From: Gillisella vitis
GTDB taxonomy: Bacteria > Pseudomonadota > Alphaproteobacteria > Rhizobiales > Rhizobiaceae
DNA: 64,000 nucleotides
Assembly: GCF_021559775.1 (NCBI RefSeq)
Contig: NZ_CP056047.1
Location: 1,426,001 to 1,490,000, forward strand
Direction of reading: 5' to 3'
How positions within the stretch are numbered: the stretch's first letter is position 1; each line of letters starts with the position of its first letter. Of this stretch, positions 9,622 to 18,558 are shown in pieces. The notes below the pieces were generated by a model. That model was not told the DNA's origin. It worked only from the letters and a program-made list of their open reading frames with translations, and made no database searches. Both the position numbers and the translations under genes were made by a program.

Positions 9622-10839
9622 ATGGAAGAGTTTCACAAAGTTCGGCGTCTGCCGCCCTATGTTTTCGAACAGGTCAACCGTTTGAAGGCAAGCGCGCGAG
9701 CCGGTGGCGCTGATATCATCGATCTCGGCATGGGCAATCCCGATCTTCCGACCCCGCAGAACATTGTCGACAAGCTGTGTGAGGCCGTTCAGGACCCGCG
9801 CACCCATCGCTATTCCTCGTCCAAGGGCATTCCGGGGCTGCGCCGGGCGCAGGCCGCCTATTATGCCCGCCGTTTCAATGTGAAGCTCAACCCCGAAACT
9901 CAGGTTGTCGCGACGCTGGGATCGAAGGAAGGCTTTGCCAATATGGCGCAGGCGATCACCGCGCCAGGCGACGTGATCCTTTGCCCCGATCCGACTTACC
10001 CGATTCATGCCTTTGGCTTCCTGATGACCGGCGGCGTGATTCGCTCCATCCCGGTCGAGCCGGATGAAACCTTCTTCCCGCCGCTGGAGCGTGCGGTGCG
10101 CCACTCTATTCCGAAGCCTCTGGCGCTGATTATCAATTATCCGTCCAATCCGACGGCGCGCGTCGCCTCGCTGGATTTCTACAAGGACGTGATCGCCTTT
10201 GCCAAAAAGCATGAATTGATCGTGCTGTCGGATCTCGCCTATTCGGAGATCTATTTCGATGGCAACCCGCCGCCATCGGTGTTGGAAGTGCCTGGAGCCA
10301 TGGATGTCGCGGTGGAATTCACCTCGATGTCGAAAACCTTCTCCATGCCCGGTTGGCGCATGGGCTTTGCTGTCGGCAATGAACGGCTGATCGGCGCCCT
10401 GGCCCGGGTGAAATCCTACCTGGATTACGGTGCGTTCACGCCGATCCAGGTGGCCGCTACCCATGCGCTGAATGGCGATGGCACGGATGTTGCCGAAGTG
10501 CGCAATATCTACAAGCGCCGCCGTGACGTGCTGGTCGAAAGCTTCGGCAAGGCCGGTTTCGAGGTGCCGCCACCGGCGGCAACGATGTTTGCCTGGGCAA
10601 AAATTCCCGAAAAATTCCGCCATCTCGGTTCGCTGGAATTTTCCAAGCTGCTGGTGGAAAAGGCCGATATGGCCGTCGCGCCGGGCATTGGCTTTGGTGA
10701 ACAAGGTGATGATTACGTCCGCATCGCGCTGGTCGAAAACGAGCACCGCATCCGCCAGGCCGCCCGCAATCTGAAGCGGTTCTTGTCGACAGCGGACGAC
10801 ACCCTGCACAATGTCGTATCGCTCAACGCTCACCGTTGA
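9622..10839 (+). CDS. PLP-dependent class I/II aminotransferase, AlaC / LL-diaminopimelate aminotransferase type
   Basis: Fold-type I aminotransferase of 405 residues. The sequence shows IDLGMGNPDLPTP near the start, the substrate and cofactor blocks ATLGSKEGFA and INYPSNPTA, and VLSDLAYSEIYFDG. The PLP-binding lysine sits in SMSKTFSMPGWRMGFAVGN, and the C-terminal arginine region is DDYVRIALVEN. Homologues are labelled alanine transaminase AlaC or LL-diaminopimelate aminotransferase; the two are hard to separate by sequence. Its position just upstream of hom fits a role in the aspartate/alanine amino-acid network. I chose 9622 since GAGG lies seven bases before it. A terminator hairpin follows. 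Confidence 0.9.
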   Translation: MEEFHKVRRLPPYVFEQVNRLKASARAGGADIIDLGMGNPDLPTPQNIVDKLCEAVQDPRTHRYSSSKGIPGLRRAQAAYYARRFNVKLNPETQVVATLGSKEGFANMAQAITAPGDVILCPDPTYPIHAFGFLMTGGVIRSIPVEPDETFFPPLERAVRHSIPKPLALIINYPSNPTARVASLDFYKDVIAFAKKHELIVLSDLAYSEIYFDGNPPPSVLEVPGAMDVAVEFTSMSKTFSMPGWRMGFAVGNERLIGALARVKSYLDYGAFTPIQVAATHALNGDGTDVAEVRNIYKRRRDVLVESFGKAGFEVPPPAATMFAWAKIPEKFRHLGSLEFSKLLVEKADMAVAPGIGFGEQGDDYVRIALVENEHRIRQAARNLKRFLSTADDTLHNVVSLNAHR

Positions 10840-10849
10840 GTTTTTATCG

Positions 10850-10876
10850 GAGCGGCCCATTCGTGGCCGCTCTTTT
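10850..10876 (+). terminator. Rho-independent terminator after the aminotransferase gene
   Basis: GAGCGGCC (10850-10857) pairs perfectly with GGCCGCTC (10865-10872) across a seven-base loop, and TTTT follows. It sits 10 bases after the stop codon and 32 bases before the hom start. It may end the upstream transcript or attenuate reading into hom. Confidence 0.75.
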
Positions 10877-10908
10877 CCGAATATTGAAAAGCATATCAGG
10901 ATTGTCTC

Positions 10909-12231
10909 ATGGCTGATGCCCTTAAGATCGGCATTGCGGGTCTCGGAACCGTTGGTGCGTCACTGGCGCGTATTTTGCAAACCCGCACCCAAGCGCTTAC
11001 CGTCGCCTGCGGTCGGCCCATTGCCATTTCTGCGGTCTCGGCGCGCGACAAGACCCGCGATCGCGGCGTCGATCTTGCCGGTATCGCCTGGTTCGACAGC
11101 CCGGTCGAGATGGCTGAAAAGGCCGATATCGATGTGTTCGTCGAGCTGATCGGCGGTGCGGAAGGACCAGCCGAACACTCCGTTCGCGCGGCCCTTGGTC
11201 GTGGCGTGCATGTGGTGACTGCAAACAAGGCGCTGCTGGCCCGCCATGGTGTGGAACTGGCCAAGCTGGCGGAAGAAAAGGGCCTTTTGATCAATTATGA
11301 AGCTGCTGTCGCGGGCGGCATTCCGGTTATCAAGACGCTGCGTGAATCGCTGACCGGCAATGATTTTTCGCGGATCTACGGCATCATGAACGGCACCTGC
11401 AATTACATCCTGACCCGGATGGAAAAGGAAGGACTGAGCTTTGCCGATTGCCTGGCGGAAGCCCAGCGTCTCGGCTATGCCGAGGCCGATCCGACCTTCG
11501 ATATCGAGGGCAATGATACGGCCCATAAGCTGTCGATCCTAACGACGCTGGCCTTCGGCAGCCAAATTGCTGCCGACGAGATCTATCTCGAAGGCATCAG
11601 CAATATTTCCATCGATGACATCAACGCCGCCCGCGATCTCGGCTACCGAATCAAGCTGCTCGGCGTGGCGCAAAAGACCGCTACCGGCATTGAGCAGCGC
11701 GTCCATCCGACCATGGTGCCGCTCGATTCGGTGATTGCCCAGGTGGATGGCGTGACAAATGCGGTGGCGCTGGAATCCGATATTCTCGGCGAATTGCTGA
11801 TGGTTGGCCCTGGTGCCGGTGGCAATGCCACGGCATCCGCCGTGTTGGGCGACATTACCGACATCGCCAAAAGCCGTCCCGGCGCGCAGATGGTTCCGGT
11901 TCTGGGCCGCCCGGCGCATCTGTTGGAACCCTATGTTCAGGCCGAGATGACCCGGCATGAAGGCGGCTACTTCATCCGCCTGACCGTGGTCGATCGCACC
12001 GGCGTTTTCGCCAGCATTGCGACGCAGATGGCGGAAAACAACATTTCGCTCGAATCGATTGTCCAGCACTCGCAGACATCGTCTGACGCGGACCAAACCA
12101 AGACGATCATTCTCGTCACCCATGCCACACTGGAAAAATCCGTGCGCCAGGCCGTTGCCGCCATCAAGGAGGAAGGCTATCTGCTGGGTGAGCCGCAAGT
12201 GATCCGCATCGAGCGGCCGAAAACAGCTTAG
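10909..12231 (+). CDS. hom: Homoserine dehydrogenase with C-terminal ACT domain
   Basis: Reduces aspartate semialdehyde to homoserine with NAD(P)H, the branch point to threonine and methionine. The 440-residue protein starts with the Rossmann motif GIAGLGTVGASLA. It shows VTANKALLARHG and YEAAVAGGIPVIKTLRE around the active site, then the catalytic region GIMNGTCNYILTRM and GYAEADPTFDIEGNDTAHK (the conserved Asp/Lys pair). Residues 350-435 form an ACT domain (FIRLTVVDRTGVFASIATQM), which usually binds threonine for feedback inhibition. recJ begins 41 bases downstream. Confidence 0.96.
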   Translation: MADALKIGIAGLGTVGASLARILQTRTQALTVACGRPIAISAVSARDKTRDRGVDLAGIAWFDSPVEMAEKADIDVFVELIGGAEGPAEHSVRAALGRGVHVVTANKALLARHGVELAKLAEEKGLLINYEAAVAGGIPVIKTLRESLTGNDFSRIYGIMNGTCNYILTRMEKEGLSFADCLAEAQRLGYAEADPTFDIEGNDTAHKLSILTTLAFGSQIAADEIYLEGISNISIDDINAARDLGYRIKLLGVAQKTATGIEQRVHPTMVPLDSVIAQVDGVTNAVALESDILGELLMVGPGAGGNATASAVLGDITDIAKSRPGAQMVPVLGRPAHLLEPYVQAEMTRHEGGYFIRLTVVDRTGVFASIATQMAENNISLESIVQHSQTSSDADQTKTIILVTHATLEKSVRQAVAAIKEEGYLLGEPQVIRIERPKTA

Positions 12232-12271
12232 CTCCTGACTGTGGAGCGGCGATAACCGAGTTGCTTCCTCT

Positions 12272-14074
12272 ATGCTTGAACCCGCCGACCCGATCGAACG
12301 CGCCTTTTTGAATGTCGAGACCTCGGTCAGCGGTCAACGCTGGGTATCTCGGCTGGATCAGGCTGGGCTGAACCGGTCGCTGGCAATTGCGCAGGTGCAT
12401 GGCATTCCCGATCTTGTGGCGCGGGTTCTGGCCGGGCGGGGCGTGGCGGTTGCCGATGCGCAAGCCTTTCTCGATCCGACCATCCGCGATTTGATGCCCG
12501 ATCCCTCCAGCCTGACCGATGGTGACAAGGCCGCGGACCGGCTGGTGGCGGCAATCATGCGCTCTGAGCGCGTGGCGATTTTTGGCGATTATGATGTCGA
12601 TGGTGCTGCTTCGTCGGCGCTCTTGTGGCGGTTTCTCGCGCATTTCGGTATTGAGGCCGAAATCTATATTCCTGACCGAATTTTCGAAGGCTATGGCCCG
12701 AATGCTGGTGCCATCGGTCAGTTGATCGAGCGCGGCGCGCAATTGATCGTCACGGTGGATTGCGGCTCGACCAGCCACGATACTCTTGACGAGGCAAGGC
12801 GCCGAGGCGTGGATGTGGTGGTGATCGACCATCACCAGATGGGCCAGGATTTGCCCGCCTGTCTGGCATTGGTCAATCCCAACAGGAGCGACGATCTTTC
12901 AGGGCAGGGCCATCTCTGCGCGGCGGGCGTGGTGTTCATGGTGCTGGTCGGCACGCTGCGCAAGCTGCGCGAAGCGGGACATGGTGCCGCGCGCTCGCTG
13001 GATTTGCTGGCCTGGCTGGATCTGGTGGCGCTGGCGACGGTCTGCGATGTCGTGCCGCTGAAGGGGCTGAACCGCGCCTATGTAGTGAAGGGCCTTATTG
13101 CTGCTCGTCACCAGCAAAATGCCGGTCTTGCATCCCTTCTGAAGATCGCCGGGATTGGCGGCCCGGTGACGCCCTATCATTTCGGTTTTCTGGTTGGGCC
13201 ACGAATCAATGCCGGTGGCCGGATCGGCGATGCCGCGTTGGGCAGCCGGTTGCTGACGCTGGACGACGCTGCCGAGGCCGATGAAATCGCCGCCCAACTG
13301 GACGACCTGAACCGCCAACGTCAGGCGATGGAAGCGCAGATGCTGGCCGAGGCCGAAGCCGAGGCCATGGCGGAATATGGCACCGGCGAGAATGCCGCCG
13401 TGATTCTCACAGCCCGGGAAGGCTGGCATCCCGGCATTGTCGGGCTGCTGGCGGCCCGTCTTAAAGAGCGATTCCAACGGCCTGCCTTTGCCATTGCCTT
13501 CGATGGATCAGGCAAGGGGACGGGCTCCGGCCGGTCCATTGCCGGTTTCGACATGGGAAAGATGGTGCGTGCGGCGGTGGACAATGGCCTGCTGGTCAAG
13601 GGCGGCGGCCACGCCATGGCCGCAGGGCTGACGGTAGAGCGCGGCAATCTCGGCAAGTTGCGGGCGTTTTTTGATGAACAGGCGCAGGAAAAGGTCATGG
13701 CGCTTTCCGCCATCAGGGCCTTGAAGATCGATGGTGCGGTTGGCGCATCCGGTGCTACGCTTGCGTTGATCGACCTCCTGGAAACCGCCGGACCCTATGG
13801 TTCCGGCCATTCCCAACCGATCTTCGCCATCCCGGCCCACCGCATTCGCGATTCTCGGCTGATTGGCACCAGCCACGTTAAGGTCACACTGGAAGCGCCG
13901 GATGGCAGCCGAATCGACGGCATTGCCTTTCGCGCCAAGGAAACACCGCTCGGTGATCTCCTGCTCGGACGCCGAGGTGACGCCGTGCATGTCGCCGGCT
14001 GCCTTGGGGCAGAACTCTGGCAAGGCACGCGTCGTATCCAGATCCGAATTCTGGATGCCGCACCAGCGTTTTGA
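12272..14074 (+). CDS. recJ: Single-stranded-DNA-specific exonuclease RecJ
   Basis: 5'-to-3' single-strand DNA exonuclease of the DHH phosphoesterase superfamily, acting in recombination repair and mismatch repair. Motifs seen are VAIFGDYDVDGAASSALLW (motif I), VTVDCGS (motif II), VVIDHHQ (the DHH motif III), VDLVALATVCDVVPL-type motif IV near residues 250-265, and the DHHA1 C-terminal part with GKGTGSGRS and GGGHAMAAG near residues 415-450. Length (600) is normal. It follows hom with a 41-base gap and probably shares its transcript. Confidence 0.95.
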   Translation: MLEPADPIERAFLNVETSVSGQRWVSRLDQAGLNRSLAIAQVHGIPDLVARVLAGRGVAVADAQAFLDPTIRDLMPDPSSLTDGDKAADRLVAAIMRSERVAIFGDYDVDGAASSALLWRFLAHFGIEAEIYIPDRIFEGYGPNAGAIGQLIERGAQLIVTVDCGSTSHDTLDEARRRGVDVVVIDHHQMGQDLPACLALVNPNRSDDLSGQGHLCAAGVVFMVLVGTLRKLREAGHGAARSLDLLAWLDLVALATVCDVVPLKGLNRAYVVKGLIAARHQQNAGLASLLKIAGIGGPVTPYHFGFLVGPRINAGGRIGDAALGSRLLTLDDAAEADEIAAQLDDLNRQRQAMEAQMLAEAEAEAMAEYGTGENAAVILTAREGWHPGIVGLLAARLKERFQRPAFAIAFDGSGKGTGSGRSIAGFDMGKMVRAAVDNGLLVKGGGHAMAAGLTVERGNLGKLRAFFDEQAQEKVMALSAIRALKIDGAVGASGATLALIDLLETAGPYGSGHSQPIFAIPAHRIRDSRLIGTSHVKVTLEAPDGSRIDGIAFRAKETPLGDLLLGRRGDAVHVAGCLGAELWQGTRRIQIRILDAAPAF

Positions 14075-14177
14075 GCGCGGCGAACAACAGTACGCCAGAG
14101 CGGTTCGATTAAGCTGAGAACGTAAAGCTCACGCTGCGCTTGGCAACGATATAAACATCAATATAGGGAAGGGTCAG

Positions 14178-14252
14178 TGGCACGCCCTAGGGGAGTCGAA
14201 CCCCTCTTTTCAGAATGAAAATCTGACGTCCTAACCGATAGACGAAGGGCGC
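14178..14252 (-). tRNA. tRNA-Glu (anticodon UUC), copy 1
   Basis: The minus strand gives a 75-base cloverleaf starting GCGCCCTTCGTCTATCGG. The anticodon stem is TCAGA/TCTGA with loop TTTTCAT (anticodon TTC). GGTTCGACTCC is the T loop region, and CCA is encoded at the 3' end. Pairing of the first base with base 72 is G-U. Confidence 0.95.
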
Positions 14253-14428
14253 GTGCTGTGGGGCTGCTTATAGGCAGGCGGATGATTCATGGCAAGCGAA
14301 AAAATGAGCTTTTTCCGTAGGCTCAATGATTTTTTTCATGCGATCTATCAGCTGACTGACCTAAGGTCGCACATTTTTTTCCGCTTCAATAAGCAGGATG
14401 CAGAAACGAATTTTCCGGGGAAACGCAG

Positions 14429-14503
14429 TGGCACGCCCTAGGGGAGTCGAACCCCTCTTTTCAGAATGAAAATCTGACGTCCTAACCGATAGACGAAGGG
14501 CGC
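14429..14503 (-). tRNA. tRNA-Glu (anticodon UUC), copy 2
   Basis: Same 75-base sequence as the copy at 14178-14252, including encoded CCA. The flanks differ from the other copies beyond a few bases, so the repeat unit is the tRNA itself. Confidence 0.95.
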
Positions 14504-14716
14504 GTGTTGCGTGCGGCTCTCTTAGTGCGAACAGACTGGAGCTGCAAGCGAATTTTTCAGCTTTACTGCCGATTTTTCCTCGGCCTGTGGAGAACCGCGA
14601 ATGCACGACAGCCTTACTTCGAAAGGGCGCTGTAATGTGCAGCGGTCGAATCTAAACATTTCAATCGTTCTCTTTGAAACGATCCTAATTTTGGTAGATG
14701 TTGGGAAATAAAGCAG

Positions 14717-14791
14717 TGGCACGCCCTAGGGGAGTCGAACCCCTCTTTTCAGAATGAAAATCTGACGTCCTAACCGATAGACGAAGGGCGC
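14717..14791 (-). tRNA. tRNA-Glu (anticodon UUC), copy 3
   Basis: Third identical copy, first in the direction of transcription. The three genes are spaced by 176 and 213 bases of AT-richer spacer with no other gene. Confidence 0.95.
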
Positions 14792-14892
14792 GTGCTGTGG
14801 CGCCCTTATAATCACGTGTTTGGAGGCTGGCAAGCACTGAAATCCAAAATTTTACGGAAAAATGACAGCCCGAAAACGAGCCATTCAGCCCG

Positions 14893-15831
14893 TCATTTGC
14901 GTATTTTGGCGAGGAATTTCTTGATGAAACTGTCCTTCGTCATGCCCTGAGCTCCAGGCGCGCCCTCGATTTTTTCCATTTCGGTAACGCCCGCCGAATT
15001 GGCCATACCGGGTGCTGCGGTCGGCAGGCTCGTCTGCAACTGCGCTGGTACCGGTGACATCTGTTGTTGTGGCATCGTTGTCTGTTGCGCCTTTGGCGCC
15101 GTACGAACGTTCTTCGGATCTGGTGCGAGACCTGCGAGAATTTCCGCTTTTGAGGCCGGGCGTTGTTTAACAACAATCGGCGCCGGGGTAGGGGCGACCA
15201 CAGGCTCTATCGGTTGATTGGCCTGCGTCTGAGTTTGAGTTTGAGTTTGTGACTGTTCCATCGGCTTTTGCACGCTGTAAACGCTGTTTACCGTGGCCTG
15301 AAACGGACGAACAGGCATGTTCGGCGGCACAATGCTATTGGCCGGGCTACTGGCCGATGCCGCACCGTCATCTGATGGATGAGACGCGGAATAGAGCCCG
15401 GATGAGTTTGGCGATGCCGTCTGCTCCGGTCTGGGCTGGTTCATCGCCACAACCTGTTCGGCTGACGGCCCGGAGGAGAGAGTGGCGCTGCCATCGGCTC
15501 CAGCAGCGCCAGACACCGTCCCGGGCTTGCGATGGCCGGTATTGACGAGGGGGTCGCGATATAAGCCACCCTTATTGGGCTGCGGCGACACACTGGCTGG
15601 TTGCGCAGTCGTTTCCACGACATCCGCGTCGCCAATCGCGCCTTGTTCAACGACGGGAGGTGGGGTTTTCGTGGTCGCGCAGCCCGCCAGCAAGGCAAGG
15701 CCGAAAACGACGGCAATACTTGTTGACGCTGGCTTGCCATTCGCACCCTTAAAAAGCCTGGGCGCACACTTGAAAAGCATGGAATTGGCAGTCCAAGGCT
15801 TTTGCCCGAACAGACGGTTTGGGGACATCAT
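14893..15831 (-). CDS. Pro/Gln/Ser-rich lipoprotein, unknown function
   Basis: Protein of 312 residues from an ATG at 15831 that has AAGGAG about seven bases upstream. A long N-terminal region is followed by a hydrophobic helix ending in the lipobox LALLAGC (Cys51). The mature part is low-complexity and rich in Pro, Gln, Ser and Ala, with a short Gln-Thr repeat coded by GAGTTT hexamers (15231-15248 on the top strand). The only conserved-looking segment is the C-terminus, MTKDSFIKKFLAKIRK. It is probably a disordered envelope-attached protein. No enzymatic motif is visible. Confidence 0.7.
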   Translation of the reverse strand: MMSPNRLFGQKPWTANSMLFKCAPRLFKGANGKPASTSIAVVFGLALLAGCATTKTPPPVVEQGAIGDADVVETTAQPASVSPQPNKGGLYRDPLVNTGHRKPGTVSGAAGADGSATLSSGPSAEQVVAMNQPRPEQTASPNSSGLYSASHPSDDGAASASSPANSIVPPNMPVRPFQATVNSVYSVQKPMEQSQTQTQTQTQANQPIEPVVAPTPAPIVVKQRPASKAEILAGLAPDPKNVRTAPKAQQTTMPQQQMSPVPAQLQTSLPTAAPGMANSAGVTEMEKIEGAPGAQGMTKDSFIKKFLAKIRK

Positions 15832-15992
15832 GTCGCTCTCCTTGACGAGACCGCCCGGACCTGTCGATGGCGGGCAGTGTCTATGGTTGGAGCGATAGTG
15901 ACACAATGAGCTTGCGTCAGGCATGATGCCGCCGCGATCACAGCGGCATCGCAGATGAGTGTGTCGCACGGAAAGACGTGCGGCGGGTACGG

Positions 15993-16433
15993 CTACCAGG
16001 CGCCGGTATTAGGCATGGAGAGCCAAGGCTCTGCCGGTGCCAATGCGCCGTTTTTCTGGAGGATTTCGATGGAGATACCGTCTGGAGAGCGCACGAAAGC
16101 CATATGGCCATCGCGGGGCGGGCGGTTGATCGTCACGCCATTATCCATCAGCTTCTGGCAAATGGCGTAGATGTCATCCACTTCATAGGCAAGATGGCCG
16201 AAATTGCGCCCACCGGCATAGTCTTCCGCATCCCAATTATAGGTCAGTTCGAGACATGGGGCCATGTCCTGGCTGGCTTTGGCCTTGTCTTCGTCGGCGG
16301 CAAGGAAAATCAGCGTGAAACGGCCCTTTTCATTGTCGATTCGGCGAACCTCGCTCATGCCGAACAATTCGCAATAGAATTTCAGGGAAGCGTCGACATC
16401 CTTGACCCTGACCATTGTGTGAAGATAGCGCAT
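15993..16433 (-). CDS. gloA: Lactoylglutathione lyase (glyoxalase I)
   Basis: Converts the hemithioacetal of methylglyoxal and glutathione to S-lactoylglutathione in the cytoplasm. The 146-residue protein begins MRYLHTMVRVKDVDASLKFY. Metal ligands fit the family: His5, Glu in LELTYNW, His in GHLAYEVDDIY and Glu in GISIEILQK. Length is typical. The gene stands alone on the minus strand. Confidence 0.93.
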   Translation of the reverse strand: MRYLHTMVRVKDVDASLKFYCELFGMSEVRRIDNEKGRFTLIFLAADEDKAKASQDMAPCLELTYNWDAEDYAGGRNFGHLAYEVDDIYAICQKLMDNGVTINRPPRDGHMAFVRSPDGISIEILQKNGALAPAEPWLSMPNTGAW

Positions 16434-16741
16434 TTTGAAATTCTCCCTGTTGCATGCCGCATATGTCGCCTGAGGGCGACGGCTTCAAGCGTTGTCATGG
16501 CCGCGCCTGAAAAAAATGACATCATGAGAGAAAATGACCGGCCCAAAGAAAATTGACTGAATAGATAAAGGGGAAAGCGGGAAATCTGCACTCGTCAGTT
16601 TCGAACAAGCTCCAGGCGCGAAAAAGCAGATGCGAATAACTGAAACTAGGGCTTGCGCAACAGTATTAACAAAATGTTAATCTAGCCTTCGGGAATCAGT
16701 AAGCGTTATCCATGTTTGGCGTGTCGAGGGGCGGTTTAGAG
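16434..16741. other. Promoter region upstream of the cold-shock gene and gloA
   Basis: This 308-base divergent gap is AT-richer than its surroundings. It holds the inverted repeat ATTAACA-AAA-TGTTAAT at 16665-16681, which could be an operator or part of a leader structure. No gene is convincing. An in-frame ATG at 16712 could give the cold-shock protein ten more residues. Confidence 0.4.
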
Positions 16742-17320
16742 ATGGCGGATAGAATTTCAGCGAAAGAGTTCGTGGAATTCAGCGGGCTCTCGGAAGAGCC
16801 CCTGGATCTTGTCGAGATCACCGGTGTGGTGAAATGGTTCGACGTTGCCAAGGGTTTTGGCTTTATCGTACCGGATAATGGCATGCAGGACGTCTTGCTG
16901 CATGTAACCTGCCTGCGCCGGGACGGTTACCAGACCATCCTGGAAGGAACCCGGATCGTCGCGCTGATCCATAAGCGCGATCGGGGCTATCAGGCCTTCC
17001 GTGTTCTGTCGATGGACCAATCGACGGCAACGCATCCGTCACAAATGCCGCCTGTGCGGACCCACGTTCAGGTGACGCCATCGAGTGGGTTGGAGCGGGT
17101 TCTGGTCAAATGGTTCAATCGCACCAAAGGCTTCGGCTTCCTGACGCGGGGCGAGGGCACCGAGGACATTTTCGTTCACATGGAAACGCTGCGTCGATTC
17201 GGCTTGACAGAATTGCGGCCCGGACAGACAGTGCTGGTGCGCTTCGGCAATGGCGACAAAGGCCTGATGGCGGCAGAAATTCACCCGGATAACCCTGCGC
17301 CGCATGTTATGGCGCATTGA
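16742..17320 (+). CDS. Double cold-shock-domain protein
   Basis: Protein of 192 residues with two CSD OB-folds. The first spans about residues 25-85 (ITGVVKWFDVAKGFGFIVP, with RNP-1-like KGFGFI and RNP-2-like DVLLHV). The second spans about 120-185 (VLVKWFNRTKGFGFLTRGEG, then EDIFVHMETL). Single-strand nucleic acid binding and RNA chaperone activity are known for the fold. The two-domain form is typical of Rhizobiales. The ATG at 16742 was chosen because homologues begin near here; 16712 is an alternative. Confidence 0.88.
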   Translation: MADRISAKEFVEFSGLSEEPLDLVEITGVVKWFDVAKGFGFIVPDNGMQDVLLHVTCLRRDGYQTILEGTRIVALIHKRDRGYQAFRVLSMDQSTATHPSQMPPVRTHVQVTPSSGLERVLVKWFNRTKGFGFLTRGEGTEDIFVHMETLRRFGLTELRPGQTVLVRFGNGDKGLMAAEIHPDNPAPHVMAH

Positions 17321-17339
17321 TTGTCCCGTATTGTGAGTG

Positions 17340-17813
17340 ATGGGAATGCTGGTTTTTTCTAGAAGCGCCTTTTGGGCGCTTTTTTTCTATATTGCACTCA
17401 CGCTATCCCCGGCTCTGGCTGAGCAATTTCTCAAAGGGCCAGCTGTCATTCAGACACCGACCGGTCAGCAGCTTCGTCTGAAGATGGAATACGCGATCTC
17501 CGTTGCACAACGCGAGCAGGGCCTGATGGGCCGTACCAAGCTTGGCCCGAATGATGGCATGGTTTTCGATTTTGGCGACAGCCGCAATGTGGTGATGTGG
17601 ATGAAAAACACGCCTTTACCGCTGGATATGCTGTTTATCGATGAAAAAGGCTTGGTGACCGGGATTGCAGCGCGTACAAAACCCTATTCCGAGGACTTGA
17701 TACCTTCGCCGGGTCCAGTTCGCTACGTGATTGAACTGAACGGTGGGCGGGCACAGGCGCTGGGGATCGGTCCCGGCAGCATGGTAATACAGGGAATTGC
17801 ACCCCCTCCATAA
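17340..17813 (+). CDS. DUF192 family exported protein
   Basis: Protein of about 157 residues. An N-terminal signal peptide (hydrophobic core near residues 8-25, cleavage after SPALA) is followed by a DUF192 domain: QREQGLMGRTKLGPNDGMVF, VVMWMKNTPLPLDMLFID and YVIELNGGRAQALGIGPGS. The family is small, beta-rich, periplasmic or secreted, and of unknown function. It starts 19 bases after the cold-shock gene ends. The first codons overlap a perfect terminator-like hairpin, which is odd. Starts at GTG 17337 or ATG 17346 are also possible. Confidence 0.85.
   Translation: MGMLVFSRSAFWALFFYIALTLSPALAEQFLKGPAVIQTPTGQQLRLKMEYAISVAQREQGLMGRTKLGPNDGMVFDFGDSRNVVMWMKNTPLPLDMLFIDEKGLVTGIAARTKPYSEDLIPSPGPVRYVIELNGGRAQALGIGPGSMVIQGIAPPP
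17363..17386 (+). terminator. Intrinsic-terminator hairpin inside the DUF192 signal-peptide codons
   Basis: AAGCGCC (17363-17369) pairs with GGCGCTT (17375-17381) around a five-base loop, and a run of T to 17386 follows. By shape it is a textbook terminator for the cold-shock gene ending at 17320. It lies within the first codons of the next gene. Confidence 0.6.
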
Positions 17814-17909
17814 CGTTGCGAACAAAATCATGGAGAAGACGGTTTTTTTTGAGTTTTTCCTGTTGCGATTAAAGAGTGAACCGTGTATCTCCCCATCATT
17901 CGGCGGTCA

Positions 17910-17986
<77 letters not shown>

Positions 17987-18071
17987 TTCTTCCGGCGAAT
18001 CCTTTCGCTGGAAGATGACGGCGAGGAAGGGAAGAGATATAGTCTCTTCGTTTTCATGAGGAATCGGAATT

Positions 18072-18377
18072 ATGTCCGCTAAGATTTACCGTCCTGCAAA
18101 AACAGCCATGCAATCCGGAAAAGCAAAGACCCATCTATGGGTTCTTGAATTCGATGCATCCGAACCTCGGACGATCGACCCGATGATGGGCTATACAAGC
18201 TCCGGCGACATGCTCCAGCAGGTCAAGTTGACGTTTGAAACGCAGGAATTGGCCGAAGCCTACGCTCAGCGCAATGGAATCGATTACCGCGTCATCCAGC
18301 CAAAGGAACCACGCCGCCAGTCGGTTTCCTACACAGACAATTTCCGCTTCAGCCGCCTCCAGCCCTGGACGCATTAA
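18072..18377 (+). CDS. ETC complex I subunit (NDUFS4-like, 18-kDa type)
   Basis: Protein of 101 residues with the ETC_C1_NDUFA4/NDUFS4 family pattern: AKIYRPAKTAMQSG, WVLEFDASEPRTIDPMMGYTS (shown in two overlapping blocks), FETQELAEAYAQRNGI and SYTDNFRFSRLQPWTH. In mitochondria the homologue is an accessory subunit of NADH:ubiquinone oxidoreductase; alphaproteobacteria carry it too. GAGGAA lies seven bases upstream of the ATG. It sits between tRNA-Pro and tRNA-Arg. Confidence 0.88.
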   Translation: MSAKIYRPAKTAMQSGKAKTHLWVLEFDASEPRTIDPMMGYTSSGDMLQQVKLTFETQELAEAYAQRNGIDYRVIQPKEPRRQSVSYTDNFRFSRLQPWTH

Positions 18378-18420
18378 TCCCATCTGCTGCTGCCTCTGGC
18401 CCGTGATACGGGCCAACACC

Positions 18421-18497
<77 letters not shown>

Positions 18498-18558
18498 ATA
18501 CCATGTGTAACGCATTGATATTATTGAAGGTGCGACCGGTCGGGGATATAGGTGCGAC

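Noticed and set aside
14075..14892. CRISPR-like array from three equal repeats
   Set aside because: The repeat units are complete tRNA-Glu genes with cloverleaf structure and CCA, not CRISPR repeats.
15231..15248. GAGTTT hexamer repeats in the lipoprotein gene as a phase-variation tract
   Set aside because: Only three units, and a multiple of three bases, so slippage would keep the frame.
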